Made by a program: the position numbers and the translations under genes
Shown here: positions 42,157 through 50,828 of the stretch, piece after piece
How positions within the stretch are numbered: the first letter of the stretch is position 1
Layout of the letters: every line of letters starts with the position of its first letter
The notes under the pieces: model-generated
The model's database searches: none
What the model was told of the DNA's origin: nothing
Seen by the model: the letters and a program-made list of their open reading frames with translations, nothing else
NCBI RefSeq assembly: GCF_037040815.1
Contig: NZ_CP146232.1
Coordinates: 3,690,001-3,754,000, forward strand
From: Pararoseomonas sp. SCSIO 73927
Lineage (GTDB): Bacteria > Pseudomonadota > Alphaproteobacteria > Acetobacterales > Acetobacteraceae
Direction of reading: 5' to 3'
DNA: 64,000 nt

Positions 42157-43662
42157 TTACCGGGCGGTGCCGGACTGGTTGGCGGGGGGCGTTGCGGCCT
42201 GCGGCTGGGAGGTGCCGGGCTGGCCCGTGCTCGGCGCGGCGGGCGCGCCGGGCGGGGAGGCGCCGGCGCCGGCCGGGCCGCCCTGGACGGTGCCCTGGTT
42301 CGCCCCGCCGGGGGCGGCGCTGGAGGGGGCGTTGCCGGTGGCGGCGCCGGATTGCGGGTTGCCGTTGCGCGAGCCCGGCCGGGCGTTCCCGCCAGCGGGG
42401 GCGCCGCCTGCGGGGGCGGCACCGGCCGGCGCGCCGCCCTGGGCGCCGGGCGCAGCGCCGGCCGGAGAACCGGCCGGCGCTGCGTTCACCTCCTGGCCGG
42501 GGCGGACGCGCTGGACACCCTCGACGATCACCTTGTCGCCGGGGTTCAGGCCGTCCTCGATCACGGCGGTCTCGGGCGTGCTGCGGCCGAGACGGAGGTT
42601 GCGGCGCTGGGCCTTGTTCTCCGCGTCCACGATGAAGGCGTAGGTGCCCTGCTGGTCCTGCAGCACGGCGGAGCGGGGGATGGTGATGGCCTGGACGGGC
42701 TCCGCGCCCTCCACCGAGACGTTGACGAACTGGCCGTCGATGAGCTGGCGCTCGTTACCCGGGCCGCCGGGTGGGTTCGGCACCTGCGCGCGGATCAGGA
42801 TGCTGTCCGTGTTGCGGTTGATCTGGTTGTCGATGAACTCGATCCGGCCGGGATGGGGGTAGGTCTTGCCGTCCACGGTGCGGAAGCGGATCACCACCGC
42901 GTCCACGCCGCCGCGGCCGGCGTAGCGGTCCCGGAGCTCCAGCGCCTGGCGCTGGGAGACGGGGAAGGAGACGCGCATCGGGTCCTGGCTGACGATGACG
43001 GCCAGCGCCCCGGCATTGGGACCGACCACGTTGCCGATGGTGAGGTTCGTGCGGCCGATCTTGCCGTCGATGGGGGAGGTGATCTCGGTGTAGCCGAGGT
43101 TGATCTCCGCAGCGCGGGCCGCGGCGCGGGCGGAGAGGAGGCCGGCATTCGCCGTGCGCTCCTGCGCCACGGCGTTATCCAGCGAGACGCGGGTGCCGGC
43201 GCCGCTGCGGGACAGTTCCTGCGCGCGGGAGAGGGTGACGCGGGCATTCGCCAGCTCGGCCTCCGCCGAGGCGACGGTTGCCTGGGCGCGGGCGAGGTCG
43301 GCCTCGAAGGTCTGGCGCTCGATCCGGTAGAGGGGATCGCCCTTCCTCACCTCCTGGCCCTCCTGGAACAGGCGCTCCTGGAGGTAGCCGGTGACGCGGG
43401 CGACGACGTCCACCCGCTCCAGCGCCTCGACCCGGCCGACGAAGTCCGTGCTCTCCGTCACCGGGCGGCGGGCGGCATCCATCACGCCGACGGCGGGCGG
43501 GCCCTGGGGGCCGAACTGGGCCAGGGCCGGGGCGGTGCCGGCCAGGGCGAGCAGGGGCGGCGCGAGGAGCGCCATCGCCAGCAGGCGCGCGGCCCCGGCG
43601 AGGGGCGCGAGCGGGGCGGCCCGGCCGGCGGAGGCCGGCGCGGAGGGATTGCGGCGCGTCAT
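42157..43662 (-). CDS. RND efflux periplasmic adaptor (membrane fusion protein)
   Basis: This 501-residue protein has a long signal region (about 20-48), then the MFP layout: a lipoyl half-motif (VGRVEALERVDVVARVTGYL), a helical hairpin with FEADLARAQATVASAEAELANA, the second lipoyl half (GYTEITSPIDGKIGRTNL), a beta-barrel, and DKVIVEGVQRVRPGQEV. The last 110 residues form an unusual Pro/Gly/Ala/Gln tail with PAGG-type repeats that most adaptors lack. It links the RND pump to an outer-membrane channel. The start ATG 43662 has only a weak ribosome site. The gene diverges from an IclR regulator. Confidence 0.88.
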   Translation of the reverse strand: MTRRNPSAPASAGRAAPLAPLAGAARLLAMALLAPPLLALAGTAPALAQFGPQGPPAVGVMDAARRPVTESTDFVGRVEALERVDVVARVTGYLQERLFQEGQEVRKGDPLYRIERQTFEADLARAQATVASAEAELANARVTLSRAQELSRSGAGTRVSLDNAVAQERTANAGLLSARAAARAAEINLGYTEITSPIDGKIGRTNLTIGNVVGPNAGALAVIVSQDPMRVSFPVSQRQALELRDRYAGRGGVDAVVIRFRTVDGKTYPHPGRIEFIDNQINRNTDSILIRAQVPNPPGGPGNERQLIDGQFVNVSVEGAEPVQAITIPRSAVLQDQQGTYAFIVDAENKAQRRNLRLGRSTPETAVIEDGLNPGDKVIVEGVQRVRPGQEVNAAPAGSPAGAAPGAQGGAPAGAAPAGGAPAGGNARPGSRNGNPQSGAATGNAPSSAAPGGANQGTVQGGPAGAGASPPGAPAAPSTGQPGTSQPQAATPPANQSGTAR

Positions 43663-43780
43663 GGCGGGGATGTGGCGGAAGGTCCAGTTTTCCGCAAGCG
43701 CTCTGAACCGCACCGTCCAGTCTAGCCTTGCGGCAGTACCGGGGTGTGAAACATGGGTGTGATTGAAAATAATTCGCATC

Positions 43781-43813
43781 TTCGTGCCGCGGCGTTCCGT
43801 TGTGCGGCACGAA
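43781..43813. promoter_or_regulatory. Perfect 10-bp inverted repeat, candidate IclR operator
   Basis: TTCGTGCCGC (43781-43790) and GCGGCACGAA (43804-43813) are exact reverse complements separated by 13 bases. They sit in the spacer between the efflux operon and the IclR gene, next to an AT-richer patch (GATTGAAAATAATTCG, 43761-43776) that could hold the promoter of the adaptor gene. An operator for the neighbouring regulator is inferred. Confidence 0.6.
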
Positions 43814-43923
43814 ACCCTTCCCGCGCCAACTTGGGATAGTTGATAGTCCCGCCGCGCGCCGGGGGCGGCGCCGCAGGCAGAGCCGAAGGGGCGGGCGACC
43901 GCGCCGTTGAGGGAGTTGAAGCC

Positions 43924-44772
43924 TTGGAACCCAACGTGCTGACCGCTGAGACTTTCCCCGAGGCCGCCGCAGCGGCCATCGCTGTCCGGGCGGAGGCGAC
44001 GGTGATCCCCATCGGGCGCGGGGCCGCACCGGCGGAGCGGCCGGCCCTGCCGCGGGCGCGGCTGCTCTCCCCGCCTTCCACCGCCTCGGGCGTGGCCGCG
44101 GTCGGGCGGGCGATGACGGTGCTGGGCGCCTTCCGGCCCGGCGACACGGCGCTTCCGCTGCGGGTGCTGGCGGCGCGGACCGGGCTCTACAAGAGCACGA
44201 TCCTGCGGCTGCTGGCCTCGCTGGAGCGGCACTGCTGCGTGAAGCGGAACGCGGACGGGTCCTGGTCCCCGGGGCCGATGCTGCTGCACTGGGGCTCGCT
44301 CTATACCCGCAGCCTGGGGCTGGAGGCGCTGGTGCCGCCGGTGCTGGATTCGCTGACGGAGGCGACGGGGCACGGCGCGGCCTTCTGGGTGAAGACCGAT
44401 GACGAGCGGCGGATCTGCCTCTACCGCTCCGCGCCGCCGCGCACGCTCCGGGTGGCGGTGCAGGCGGGTGACATGATGCCACTGGGCGGGGCCGCCACCG
44501 GGCGGGTCTTCGCGATCTGGGATCCGGGGATGGGCGAGGAGCCGGAGGCGGCGCCGGCCACCGTGCCGGGCGCCCACCCCGTGGTGGCGACGCAGGGCAG
44601 CCGGGACCTCGATCCGGCGGCGGTCTCCGCGCCGGTGTTCCAGCCCGGCGGGGCACTCTGCGGGGCGCTGACCATCTCCGGCGCTTCCGAGCGGCTCTGG
44701 CCGGAGGCGGAGCGGGTGAAGATGCTGGTGGCCGATGCCGCGGCGGGGCTGACGCGGGGGCTGATGGGCTGA
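43924..44772 (+). CDS. IclR-family transcriptional regulator
   Basis: This roughly 282-residue regulator has an N-terminal extension, a winged helix (about 58-115) with AVGRAMTVLGAF, LPLRVLAARTGLYKSTILRLLASLERH, and a C-terminal IclR effector domain with GLEALVPPVLDSLTEATGHGAAFWV and a GALTISGASERL end. A TTG start at 43924 is proposed because GGAG lies 8 bases upstream; the frame is open to 43840. IclR proteins usually control catabolic genes; placement divergent to an RND pump suggests control of efflux by a small aromatic or organic effector. A strong terminator follows. Confidence 0.82.
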   Translation: MEPNVLTAETFPEAAAAAIAVRAEATVIPIGRGAAPAERPALPRARLLSPPSTASGVAAVGRAMTVLGAFRPGDTALPLRVLAARTGLYKSTILRLLASLERHCCVKRNADGSWSPGPMLLHWGSLYTRSLGLEALVPPVLDSLTEATGHGAAFWVKTDDERRICLYRSAPPRTLRVAVQAGDMMPLGGAATGRVFAIWDPGMGEEPEAAPATVPGAHPVVATQGSRDLDPAAVSAPVFQPGGALCGALTISGASERLWPEAERVKMLVADAAAGLTRGLMG

Positions 44773-44843
44773 GCGGCCAGTGTGCTGAATGGCCACTGAA
44801 CCGAGCGCGGCGGGCAGGGCGGTGGCCCCACGACCTTGTCAGG

Positions 44844-44870
44844 ACGGCCGGGCCGCGTGCCCGGCCGTTT
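44844..44870 (+). terminator. Intrinsic terminator after the IclR gene
   Basis: ACGGCCGGGC (44844-44853) pairs perfectly with GCCCGGCCGT (44859-44868) around a CGCGT loop, followed by TTT. Confidence 0.85.
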
Positions 44871-44908
44871 CGCGTTAGGGTGGCCGCGAATCGAGAGGGA
44901 GGGACGTG

Positions 44909-45949
44909 ATGGTCTCGGCGGGCGTGGTCGTCTTCGCGGTAATCCTGATCCTCGTCGTCGTGACGGCGGCGATGGGCATCCGCACGGTGCCACAGGGCGA
45001 GGTTTGGACGGTGGAGCGCTTCGGGCGCTTCACGCGGCTGCTGCAGCCCGGGCTGAACTTCATCATCCCCTACGTGGACGGTGTCGGGCGGCGGATGAAC
45101 GTGCAGGAGGTGGTGCTCGACATCCCCGAGCAGTCCGTGATCACGCGCGACAACGCGACGGTGACGGTGGACGGCATCGTCTACTACCGCGTGATGGATC
45201 CGGCGAAGGCGGCCTACCAGGTGCAGAACCTGCAGGCGGCGCTGACCGCGATCTCCATGACGAACATCCGCGCCGTGATCGGTGAGATGGACCTCGACCA
45301 GACCCTTTCCTCCCGCGAGCGGATCAATTCGGCGCTGCTGACGATCCTGGACGGGGCGACGGACCCCTGGGGCGTGAAGGTGGCGCGCGTCGAGATCCGA
45401 AAGATCGAGCCGCCGGAGAACCTGATCCGCGCCATGAACCTGCAGATGACGGCCGAGCGCGAGCGGCGCGCCACGCTGCTGAAGGCCGAGGGCGCGAAAT
45501 CCGCGCTGGTGCTGGAGGCGGAAGGGCGGCGCGAGGCGGCCTTCCGCGACGCCGAGGCGCGGGAGCGCATGGGGCAGGCCGAGGCGGAGGCGGCACGGAT
45601 GGTGGCCGAGGTGGCCTCCGGCGCCGGCGGCGACGCGCTGCGCTACTTCGTGGCGGAGAAGTACGTGGCGGCGTTCCAGGCCATCGCCTCCAGCCCGAAT
45701 TCCCGGCTGGTGCTGGTGCCGATGGAGGCGTCCGGGCTCGCGGGCGGGGTGACGGCGGCGCTGGAGCTGCTGCGCGCTCCCACTGGTGGGCCGACGGGCG
45801 GGCCGGCGGGGGTTGCGCCGGCAGCGCCCAGGGTTGCGGCGCCGGCGAGGGGCGCGGCCGCGCCGCCCGCCTCCTTGCCGCCAGCGGCGCCCGGCTCGGT
45901 GCCGTCCTCCGGGCCGCAGACGGGGGCGGGACCGTGGAGCCCTGGCTGA
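44909..45949 (+). CDS. qmcA: QmcA-type SPFH membrane protein
   Basis: This 346-residue protein has an N-terminal membrane helix (FAVILILVVVTAAM) and a complete SPFH/Band-7 domain: VPQGEVWTVERFGRF, LQPGLNFIIPYVDGV, QSVITRDNATVTVDGIVYY and DPWGVKVARVEI, closely following E. coli QmcA. A helical AEGRREAAFRDAEARERMGQ stalk leads to a C-terminal GDALRYFVAEKYVAAFQ motif and then a Pro/Ala/Gly tail of about 60 residues. It probably forms large oligomeric rafts in the inner membrane. GAGGGAGG precedes ATG 44909. The nfeD-like gene overlaps its 3' end by 16 bases. Confidence 0.9.
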   Translation: MVSAGVVVFAVILILVVVTAAMGIRTVPQGEVWTVERFGRFTRLLQPGLNFIIPYVDGVGRRMNVQEVVLDIPEQSVITRDNATVTVDGIVYYRVMDPAKAAYQVQNLQAALTAISMTNIRAVIGEMDLDQTLSSRERINSALLTILDGATDPWGVKVARVEIRKIEPPENLIRAMNLQMTAERERRATLLKAEGAKSALVLEAEGRREAAFRDAEARERMGQAEAEAARMVAEVASGAGGDALRYFVAEKYVAAFQAIASSPNSRLVLVPMEASGLAGGVTAALELLRAPTGGPTGGPAGVAPAAPRVAAPARGAAAPPASLPPAAPGSVPSSGPQTGAGPWSPG

Positions 45950-46353
45950 TCTGGCTTCTCGCCGGGCTGGTGCTGCTGGGGGCGGAGATGGTGCTGCCAG
46001 GCGCCTTCCTGCTCTGGGCCGGGCTGGCGGCGGTGGGCACGGGGCTGCTGGGGCTGCTGGTGGAACCGGGATTCCCGCTCTCCGTCGTGGTGTTCGCGGT
46101 GCTGCTGGCGGCGGGGATCGCGCTGGCGCTGCGCCGCCGCCGCACGGGCGGGGCATCCGGGGTGAACATGCCGGAATCCGGGCTGGTGGGACGCGAAGGG
46201 GTGATTCAGCCCTCCAGCGGGCCGGGGCTGCGCGTGCGGGTGGGCGACAGCGACTGGGCGGCCCGGGCGGAGGGCGCCGTGCCCGCGCCGGGCGCGCTGG
46301 TGCGGGTGGAGGCGGTGGACGGGACGGTGCTGCGGGTGAGGGCGGTGGGTTAG
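45934..46353 (+). CDS. NfeD-family membrane protein
   Basis: This 139-residue protein has 3-4 membrane segments (WLIWLLAGLVLLGAEMV through FPLSVVVFAVLLAAGIAL) and a C-terminal OB-fold domain (about 80-139) with GLVGREGVIQPSSGPGLRVRVG and DWAARAEGAVPAPGALVRVEAVDG. NfeD proteins pair with SPFH proteins in one operon, here by overlapping the qmcA-like gene by 16 bases from a GTG start, and are thought to help assemble or regulate the raft complex. A long palindrome follows the gene. Confidence 0.9.
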   Translation: MEPWLIWLLAGLVLLGAEMVLPGAFLLWAGLAAVGTGLLGLLVEPGFPLSVVVFAVLLAAGIALALRRRRTGGASGVNMPESGLVGREGVIQPSSGPGLRVRVGDSDWAARAEGAVPAPGALVRVEAVDGTVLRVRAVG

Positions 46354-46404
46354 GCGGGCACGGCGGACCTGTTCGCCGTGGGGACTCGCCGCTTCCTGTT
46401 GAAG

Positions 46405-46439
46405 CGACGTGCGATGGGATCGGATCCCATCGCACGTCG
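46405..46439. repeat. 35-bp near-perfect palindrome
   Basis: Two 17-base arms, CGACGTGCGATGGGATC (46405-46421) and its exact complement at 46423-46439, meet around one central base. It lies 52 bases after the nfeD stop and could be its terminator, but there is no U-tract. The bases from here to 46693 contain no gene and are less GC-rich than the flanks. Confidence 0.85.
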
Positions 46440-46693
46440 GAGTTCGGCGCCGCGCACCGGGCTTGAGACCGGTTCTGCCGCCGGCAAGGGCTAGCAGAGC
46501 TATCGCCTTTTCATCCCCGCGGAGCCTTGCCGCCCGCGCAGAACTACTGGGGCAGCCGCATGTCCATCCATGCCGCCGCGGTGCCTACTCGGTAGGGGAA
46601 GACCTTCGGGACGGCGGGCTTATTCGGTGCCCGCAGGGGACGCGAGGGAAAATCTTGCGGTGGCGTATCGTCGGCCGGAACGGACCTGCGCTA

Positions 46694-47070
46694 GAGCCGT
46701 GCCCTTGCGGGTTGAATCGCTTGGGCTAGGCGATCTGGCCGGCCTGTGACTCACTGGATGGGCTTGCGACGGGGATTGGCATGCCTTCAACCTTGTCGGT
46801 CGATCTGTGCGAGCGTGTGGTCGCCGCGATTGAAGCGGGTGCTTCGAGGCGTCAGGCGGCCAAACGCTTCGGTGTCGGGGCGGCCAGCGCGGTCCGTTGG
46901 CATGAGCGCTTCCGACAGGACGGGCAGATCGCGCCCAAGCCCATGGGCGGCGACCGTAACTCGCAGCGTCTGGAAGCGCAGGCCGCCTTGATCCTTCGGA
47001 GATGAGTGCCGAAGCTACCTCTCCGCTGCTGGAAGCGATGCCTATGACCCAACCTGAGAGGGCACGGCTC
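46694..47070 (+). mobile_element. Internally deleted IS630-family element with both ends
   Basis: The element is bounded by a perfect 12-bp terminal inverted repeat, GAGCCGTGCCCT (46694-46705) and AGGGCACGGCTC (47059-47070), with weaker similarity extending to about 25 bases. TA, the IS630 target dinucleotide, flanks the left end (46692-46693); the right flank reads CA. Only 377 bp remain of an IS that is usually about 1 kb. It could still be moved by a transposase acting in trans, like a MITE. Confidence 0.78.
46781..47057 (+). pseudogene. IS630 transposase remnant: N-terminus joined to C-terminus
   Basis: ATG 46781 opens 74 residues of the transposase helix-turn-helix region: STLSVDLCERVVAAIEAGAS, RRQAAKRFGVG and AVRWHERFRQDGQ, ending LEAQAALILRR before a stop at 47003-47005. 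In a different frame, 47001-47057 encodes DECRSYLSAAGSDAYDPT and a stop, the usual C-terminal end of these transposases. The whole DDE catalytic domain between them is deleted and the frames no longer match, so no enzyme can be made. Confidence 0.82.
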
Positions 47071-47140
47071 CAATTCCGCCACGCCCGCGGCAGGGCCGCA
47101 GGTATAGCTGCCAACTCCGCGGTCACCAGGATTGCCGACG

Positions 47141-48280
47141 TCACGAGCTTTTGCCGAGGACCAGGGCGACGAACGCCCGCAGGTCGCTCAGCATCAGGTC
47201 CGGCTCCTCCCAAGCGGCGAAGTGGCCGCCCGACGGCATGTCACTCCAGTGCACGATGTCGTAGGTCTTCTGTGCGAAGGAGCGCGGCGGCGGGATGAAT
47301 ACGGGGTCGGGGAAGGCGGCGACGCCGGTCGGCACCTGGATGCGCGTTCCAGCGGGAAACTTGTTCGACTTTTCGAGGCGCCTGCCCTGATAGATCCAGG
47401 TCGCGGTAACGACCGAGGACGGCGCGACGTAGAGCATGATGTTGGTGAGCAGCTCTTCTTCGGAGAACTTGCTCCATATGTCCGGGCGGCCATCGGGCGC
47501 TACCGGGAGATCGGCCCACTTGCCGATCTTCTCGAGCATCCAGCCGGCCGCGCCGACGGGGCTGTCGGCCATCGCCGCGCCGAGCGTTTGCGGGCGCGTC
47601 CCCAGCTGGTGACTGTAGCCGCCCTCCAGCTCCAAGAGTTCGTCCCGTTTGGCGACGAATGCCTTTTCCGCGTCGCTCGTCGGTGCGGCATCCTCCGCGT
47701 GTAGATTGACCATGTTGAGGTGGATGCCGAGCAGCGCGTCGGGCCGGTCGTGCGCCATCCACGCGGCAATCGCGTTACCCCAATCCCCGCCCTGGACGAT
47801 GAAGCGCTCGGCACCGTAAAGCTCGCCCATCAGCCCGTTCATCAGCGCCGCGGCCCGCCGCGGCCCGACGAGGCCGGTGATCGGCTTCGAGAAGGCGAAG
47901 CCCGGCAGCGACGGGACGACGACGTCGTGACCGTCCGCCACCAGCGGCTCCAGCAGCGGCTCGAACTCGAGATACGAGCCTGGCCAGCCGTGCAGGAGTA
48001 GAAGCGGCGGCTTCGAGCCGTCGCCCTTCAAGTGCACGAAATGCAGGTGCTCGCCGTCGATACCCGTCATGAAATTCGGAAGGCGATTGAGGCGCCGCTC
48101 GACGGCACGCCAGTCGTAGACATCCCGCCAATAGGTGACAAGCCGCTGGAGGTCGGCGACCCCGACGCCCGATCGCCAACCTCCCGCGTCGGGAAGCTCG
48201 CTCCAGTCGTAGGCGGCGACCTTTCGCGCGATGGTCGCGAGCCGGTCGTCGGAAATCTCGATCTTGTAGGGCGTCGCCAT
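47141..48280 (-). CDS. Epoxide hydrolase (EHN domain plus alpha/beta hydrolase)
   Basis: This 379-residue enzyme starts at ATG 48280 behind GAGGAG. An N-terminal EHN domain (about 1-105; PYKIEISDDRLATIARKVA, then LNRLPNFMTGIDG) precedes an alpha/beta-hydrolase domain. The oxyanion loop is HGWPGS, the nucleophile is D166 in GGDWGN and the catalytic base is H353 in GGHFAAWEEP, matching microsomal-type epoxide hydrolases that open epoxides to diols. Codon use is visibly less GC-rich than in the chromosome. The gene lies between two IS630 remnants, so recent acquisition is likely. No regulator is adjacent. Confidence 0.88.
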   Translation of the reverse strand: MATPYKIEISDDRLATIARKVAAYDWSELPDAGGWRSGVGVADLQRLVTYWRDVYDWRAVERRLNRLPNFMTGIDGEHLHFVHLKGDGSKPPLLLLHGWPGSYLEFEPLLEPLVADGHDVVVPSLPGFAFSKPITGLVGPRRAAALMNGLMGELYGAERFIVQGGDWGNAIAAWMAHDRPDALLGIHLNMVNLHAEDAAPTSDAEKAFVAKRDELLELEGGYSHQLGTRPQTLGAAMADSPVGAAGWMLEKIGKWADLPVAPDGRPDIWSKFSEEELLTNIMLYVAPSSVVTATWIYQGRRLEKSNKFPAGTRIQVPTGVAAFPDPVFIPPPRSFAQKTYDIVHWSDMPSGGHFAAWEEPDLMLSDLRAFVALVLGKSS

Positions 48281-48425
48281 CGCCGTCTCCTCGCTCCGCC
48301 GCCGCTCGTCGCGTGACGCCCGTTGGCCGCTCGAAAGGCCGCCGCCGCGGCATCCGAATGCGTGCGGCTGCATCGTCTCGCGTGACACGAATTCAACTCG
48401 TCCTATAGCAACGAAAAGGCGGCTG

Positions 48426-48582
48426 TTGAAAGCGCTGCTCCGGACCGCGGAAGCCCGCACCGTCCTTGATCTGCGCGCCGCCATCCAGCAAGCCTTTACC
48501 CGCTTCACCTCTGACGAGTGCCGCAACTATTTCGCCGCCGCAGGTTACGACGCCTGTGATCCAACCTGATCGGAAATAGTTC
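48426..48582 (+). mobile_element. 3' end of a second IS630-family element
   Basis: An in-frame stretch from about 48426 to the TGA at 48567-48569 encodes LLKALLRTAEARTVLDLRAA and then DECRNYFAAAGYDACDPT, the C-terminal end of an IS630 transposase. TCGGAAATAGTTC follows as the presumed right terminal repeat, ending at 48582 against a TA (48583-48584) that is part of the glpK stop codon. Its end differs in sequence from the left element, so this is a different IS copy. Its left part is missing. Confidence 0.78.
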
Positions 48583-50069
48583 TAGCCCGCCAGGACCCGG
48601 CCGACGGCGTGCTGCCACGCGGCGTGGCGGCGGTCCGCTTCCTCAGCCGGCATGTCGGGCTCGAAGCGGACGCGGCGGCGCCAGTGGGTGGCGTTGTCCC
48701 CCGGAGCCGGGATGAGGCCGGACCGGACGCCCGCGAGGTAGGCGGCGCCGAGGGCGGTGGTCTCGGCCACGGCCGGGACATCCACCGGGCACTGCAGGGC
48801 GTCCGCGAGGAAGCGCATGGTCCAGTCGCTGGCGGTCATGCCGCCATCCACGCGGAGGACGGTGCCCCCCATGTCCGGCCAGTCCGCGCGCATGGCGTCC
48901 AGCAGGTCGCGGGTCTGCCAGGCCACGCTCTCCAGCGCGGCGCGGGCGATCTCCGCGGCACCGGCGCCGCGGGTGAGGCCGAGGATGGCGCCGCGCGCGG
49001 AGGCGTCCCAGTGCGGGGCACCGAGGCCGGTGAAGGCGGGGACCATCACCACGCCGGAATCGGGGTCGGCCTTCGCTGCCAGCTCGCTGGCCTCGGCGGC
49101 GCTGCCGATGATGCGGAGGCCATCGCGCAGCCACTGCACGGCGGCGCCGGCGACGAAGATCGCGCCTTCCAGCGCGTAGGTGCGGGCGCCGCCGATCTGC
49201 CAGGCGATGGTGGTGAGCAGGCGGTGACGCGACGGCACGGGGGTGGCGCCGGTGTTGAGCAGCATGAAGCAGCCCGTGCCGTAGGTGGACTTCGCCATGC
49301 CCGGGCGGAAGCAGGCCTGACCGAGGGTGGCGGCCTGCTGGTCGCCGGCCATGCCGCGGATGGGGATCGCGCCGCCGAGCAGGGCGGGGTCGGTGGTACC
49401 GAACTCGGCGGCGCAGTCCCGCACTTCCGGCAGGAGGGCGCGGGGGATGCCGAGGGCGCGGAGGATCTCCTCGTCCCACTCGCCCGTGCGGATGTTCAGC
49501 AGCATCGTGCGTGCGGCGTTGGTGGCGTCCGTCGCGTGGACGCGGCCGCCGGTGAGGCGGTGGAGGAGGTAGCTGTCCACGGTGCCGAAGGCGAGCTCGC
49601 CGCCCTCCGCCCGGGCGCGCAGGCCGGGGATGTGCTCCAGCATCCACATGAGCTTGGTGGCGGAGAAGTAGGGGTCGGCGAGGAGGCCGGTGCGCTCCGT
49701 CAGCAGCGGCTCCAGCCCGGCCGCGCGCAGGCGGTCGCAGATGGCGGCGCTGCGGCGGTCCTGCCAGACGATGGCGTTGTGGACGGGGCGGCCGGTGGCG
49801 CGGTCCCAGACCAGGGTCGTCTCGCGCTGGTTGGTGATGCCGATGCCCGCGACGCGGCCGGGTGCCGTGCCGGCGCGCGCCAGGGCGCCGCGCAGGCACG
49901 CCACGGAATGGGCGAAGAGGTCTTCCGGGTCGTGCTCCACCCAGCCGGGCTGCGGGAAGTGCTGGGGCAGTTCCACCTGATGCGTCGCGCGCGGGGCCAG
50001 GGCGGCGTCGAAGAGGATGGCGCGGGTGGAGGTGGTGCCCTGATCCAGCGCCAGCAGCGCGTCCGCCAT
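48582..50069 (-). CDS. glpK: Glycerol kinase
   Basis: This 495-residue FGGY-family kinase phosphorylates glycerol to sn-glycerol 3-phosphate with ATP. It begins [18 protein letters not shown] (phosphate loop 1), has [15 protein letters not shown] and VWQDRR for glycerol contacts, [14 protein letters not shown] for ATP, and the C-terminal [11 protein letters not shown]. The length matches E. coli GlpK (502). ATG 50069 has GGGGGAG upstream. The stop codon (48582-48584) contains the TA at which the IS630 remnant ends. No glpF or glpD is adjacent. Confidence 0.94.
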   Translation of the reverse strand: MADALLALDQGTTSTRAILFDAALAPRATHQVELPQHFPQPGWVEHDPEDLFAHSVACLRGALARAGTAPGRVAGIGITNQRETTLVWDRATGRPVHNAIVWQDRRSAAICDRLRAAGLEPLLTERTGLLADPYFSATKLMWMLEHIPGLRARAEGGELAFGTVDSYLLHRLTGGRVHATDATNAARTMLLNIRTGEWDEEILRALGIPRALLPEVRDCAAEFGTTDPALLGGAIPIRGMAGDQQAATLGQACFRPGMAKSTYGTGCFMLLNTGATPVPSRHRLLTTIAWQIGGARTYALEGAIFVAGAAVQWLRDGLRIIGSAAEASELAAKADPDSGVVMVPAFTGLGAPHWDASARGAILGLTRGAGAAEIARAALESVAWQTRDLLDAMRADWPDMGGTVLRVDGGMTASDWTMRFLADALQCPVDVPAVAETTALGAAYLAGVRSGLIPAPGDNATHWRRRVRFEPDMPAEEADRRHAAWQHAVGRVLAG

Positions 50070-50126
50070 GCCCGTTCTCCCCCCGCCTCCTTTCGCGGAG
50101 GTGATTCGAGGCGCACGATAGGCGGC

Positions 50127-50825
50127 ATGGACGTGATCCTCCATGACCTCTGCGGCGCGGACCCGGCGCGGCGCTTCTCCCCATATTGCTGGCGGGTGCG
50201 GATGGCGCTGGCGCACAAGGGGGTGCCGCACGAGGCGCTACCCTGGCGGTTCACGGACAAGGCGGCGATCGCCGATGCGGGGACGGACAAGGTGCCGGTG
50301 CTGCGCCATGCCGGGCGCGCGGTGCACGAGAGCTGGGCGGTGCTGGAGTACCTGGAGGACCACTGGCCGGGGGCGCCGAGCCTGTTCGGCGGGGAAGGGG
50401 GGCGGGCGCTGGCGCGCTTCGTTAACGCCTGGTCGGATTCGGTGATGGTGCCGGGGGTCGCCCGGCTCGTCGTGTCCGACATTCCCGCGCTGCTGGCGCC
50501 GGAGGATGCGGCGTACTTCACCCGATCCCGCGAGAAGCGGTTCGGGAGGCCGCTGGCGGAGGTGACGGCGGATCGCGCCACGGCGGTGGAGGCCTTCCGG
50601 CGGGATCTGCACCCGCTGCGCATGGTGCTGCGGGAGAGGCCCTGGCTTTCCGGGCCCACGGCCGGGGCGGCGGACTACATCGCCTTCGGGCCGCTGCAAT
50701 GGGGGCGCTGCGTCTCCGCCTTCCCGCTGCTGGAGGCGGGGGATCCCGTGCACGCCTGGCGCGGGCGGCTGCTGGACGCCTTCGGCGGGCTGGCGCGGAA
50801 CAGCCCCGCCGAGGACCTGACCTAG
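50127..50825 (+). CDS. Glutathione S-transferase family protein
   Basis: This 232-residue cytosolic protein has an N-terminal thioredoxin-fold domain with [15 protein letters not shown] (GSH-site region), [10 protein letters not shown] with the conserved cis-proline, and [14 protein letters not shown], the glutathione gamma-glutamyl contact. The C-terminal half (about 90-232) is the helical GST domain. The CxxR-like SPYCWR suggests a Cys-type GST. The substrate is unknown. It lies 3 bases before the AEC transporter gene, suggesting an operon, and is divergent from glpK. Confidence 0.86.
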   Translation: MDVILHDLCGADPARRFSPYCWRVRMALAHKGVPHEALPWRFTDKAAIADAGTDKVPVLRHAGRAVHESWAVLEYLEDHWPGAPSLFGGEGGRALARFVNAWSDSVMVPGVARLVVSDIPALLAPEDAAYFTRSREKRFGRPLAEVTADRATAVEAFRRDLHPLRMVLRERPWLSGPTAGAADYIAFGPLQWGRCVSAFPLLEAGDPVHAWRGRLLDAFGGLARNSPAEDLT

Positions 50826-50828
50826 TCC

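Noticed and set aside
46440..46690. Possible tRNA or small RNA gene left of the IS630 element
   Set aside because: Several short hairpins are present, but no cloverleaf, anticodon arm or T-loop consensus could be built.
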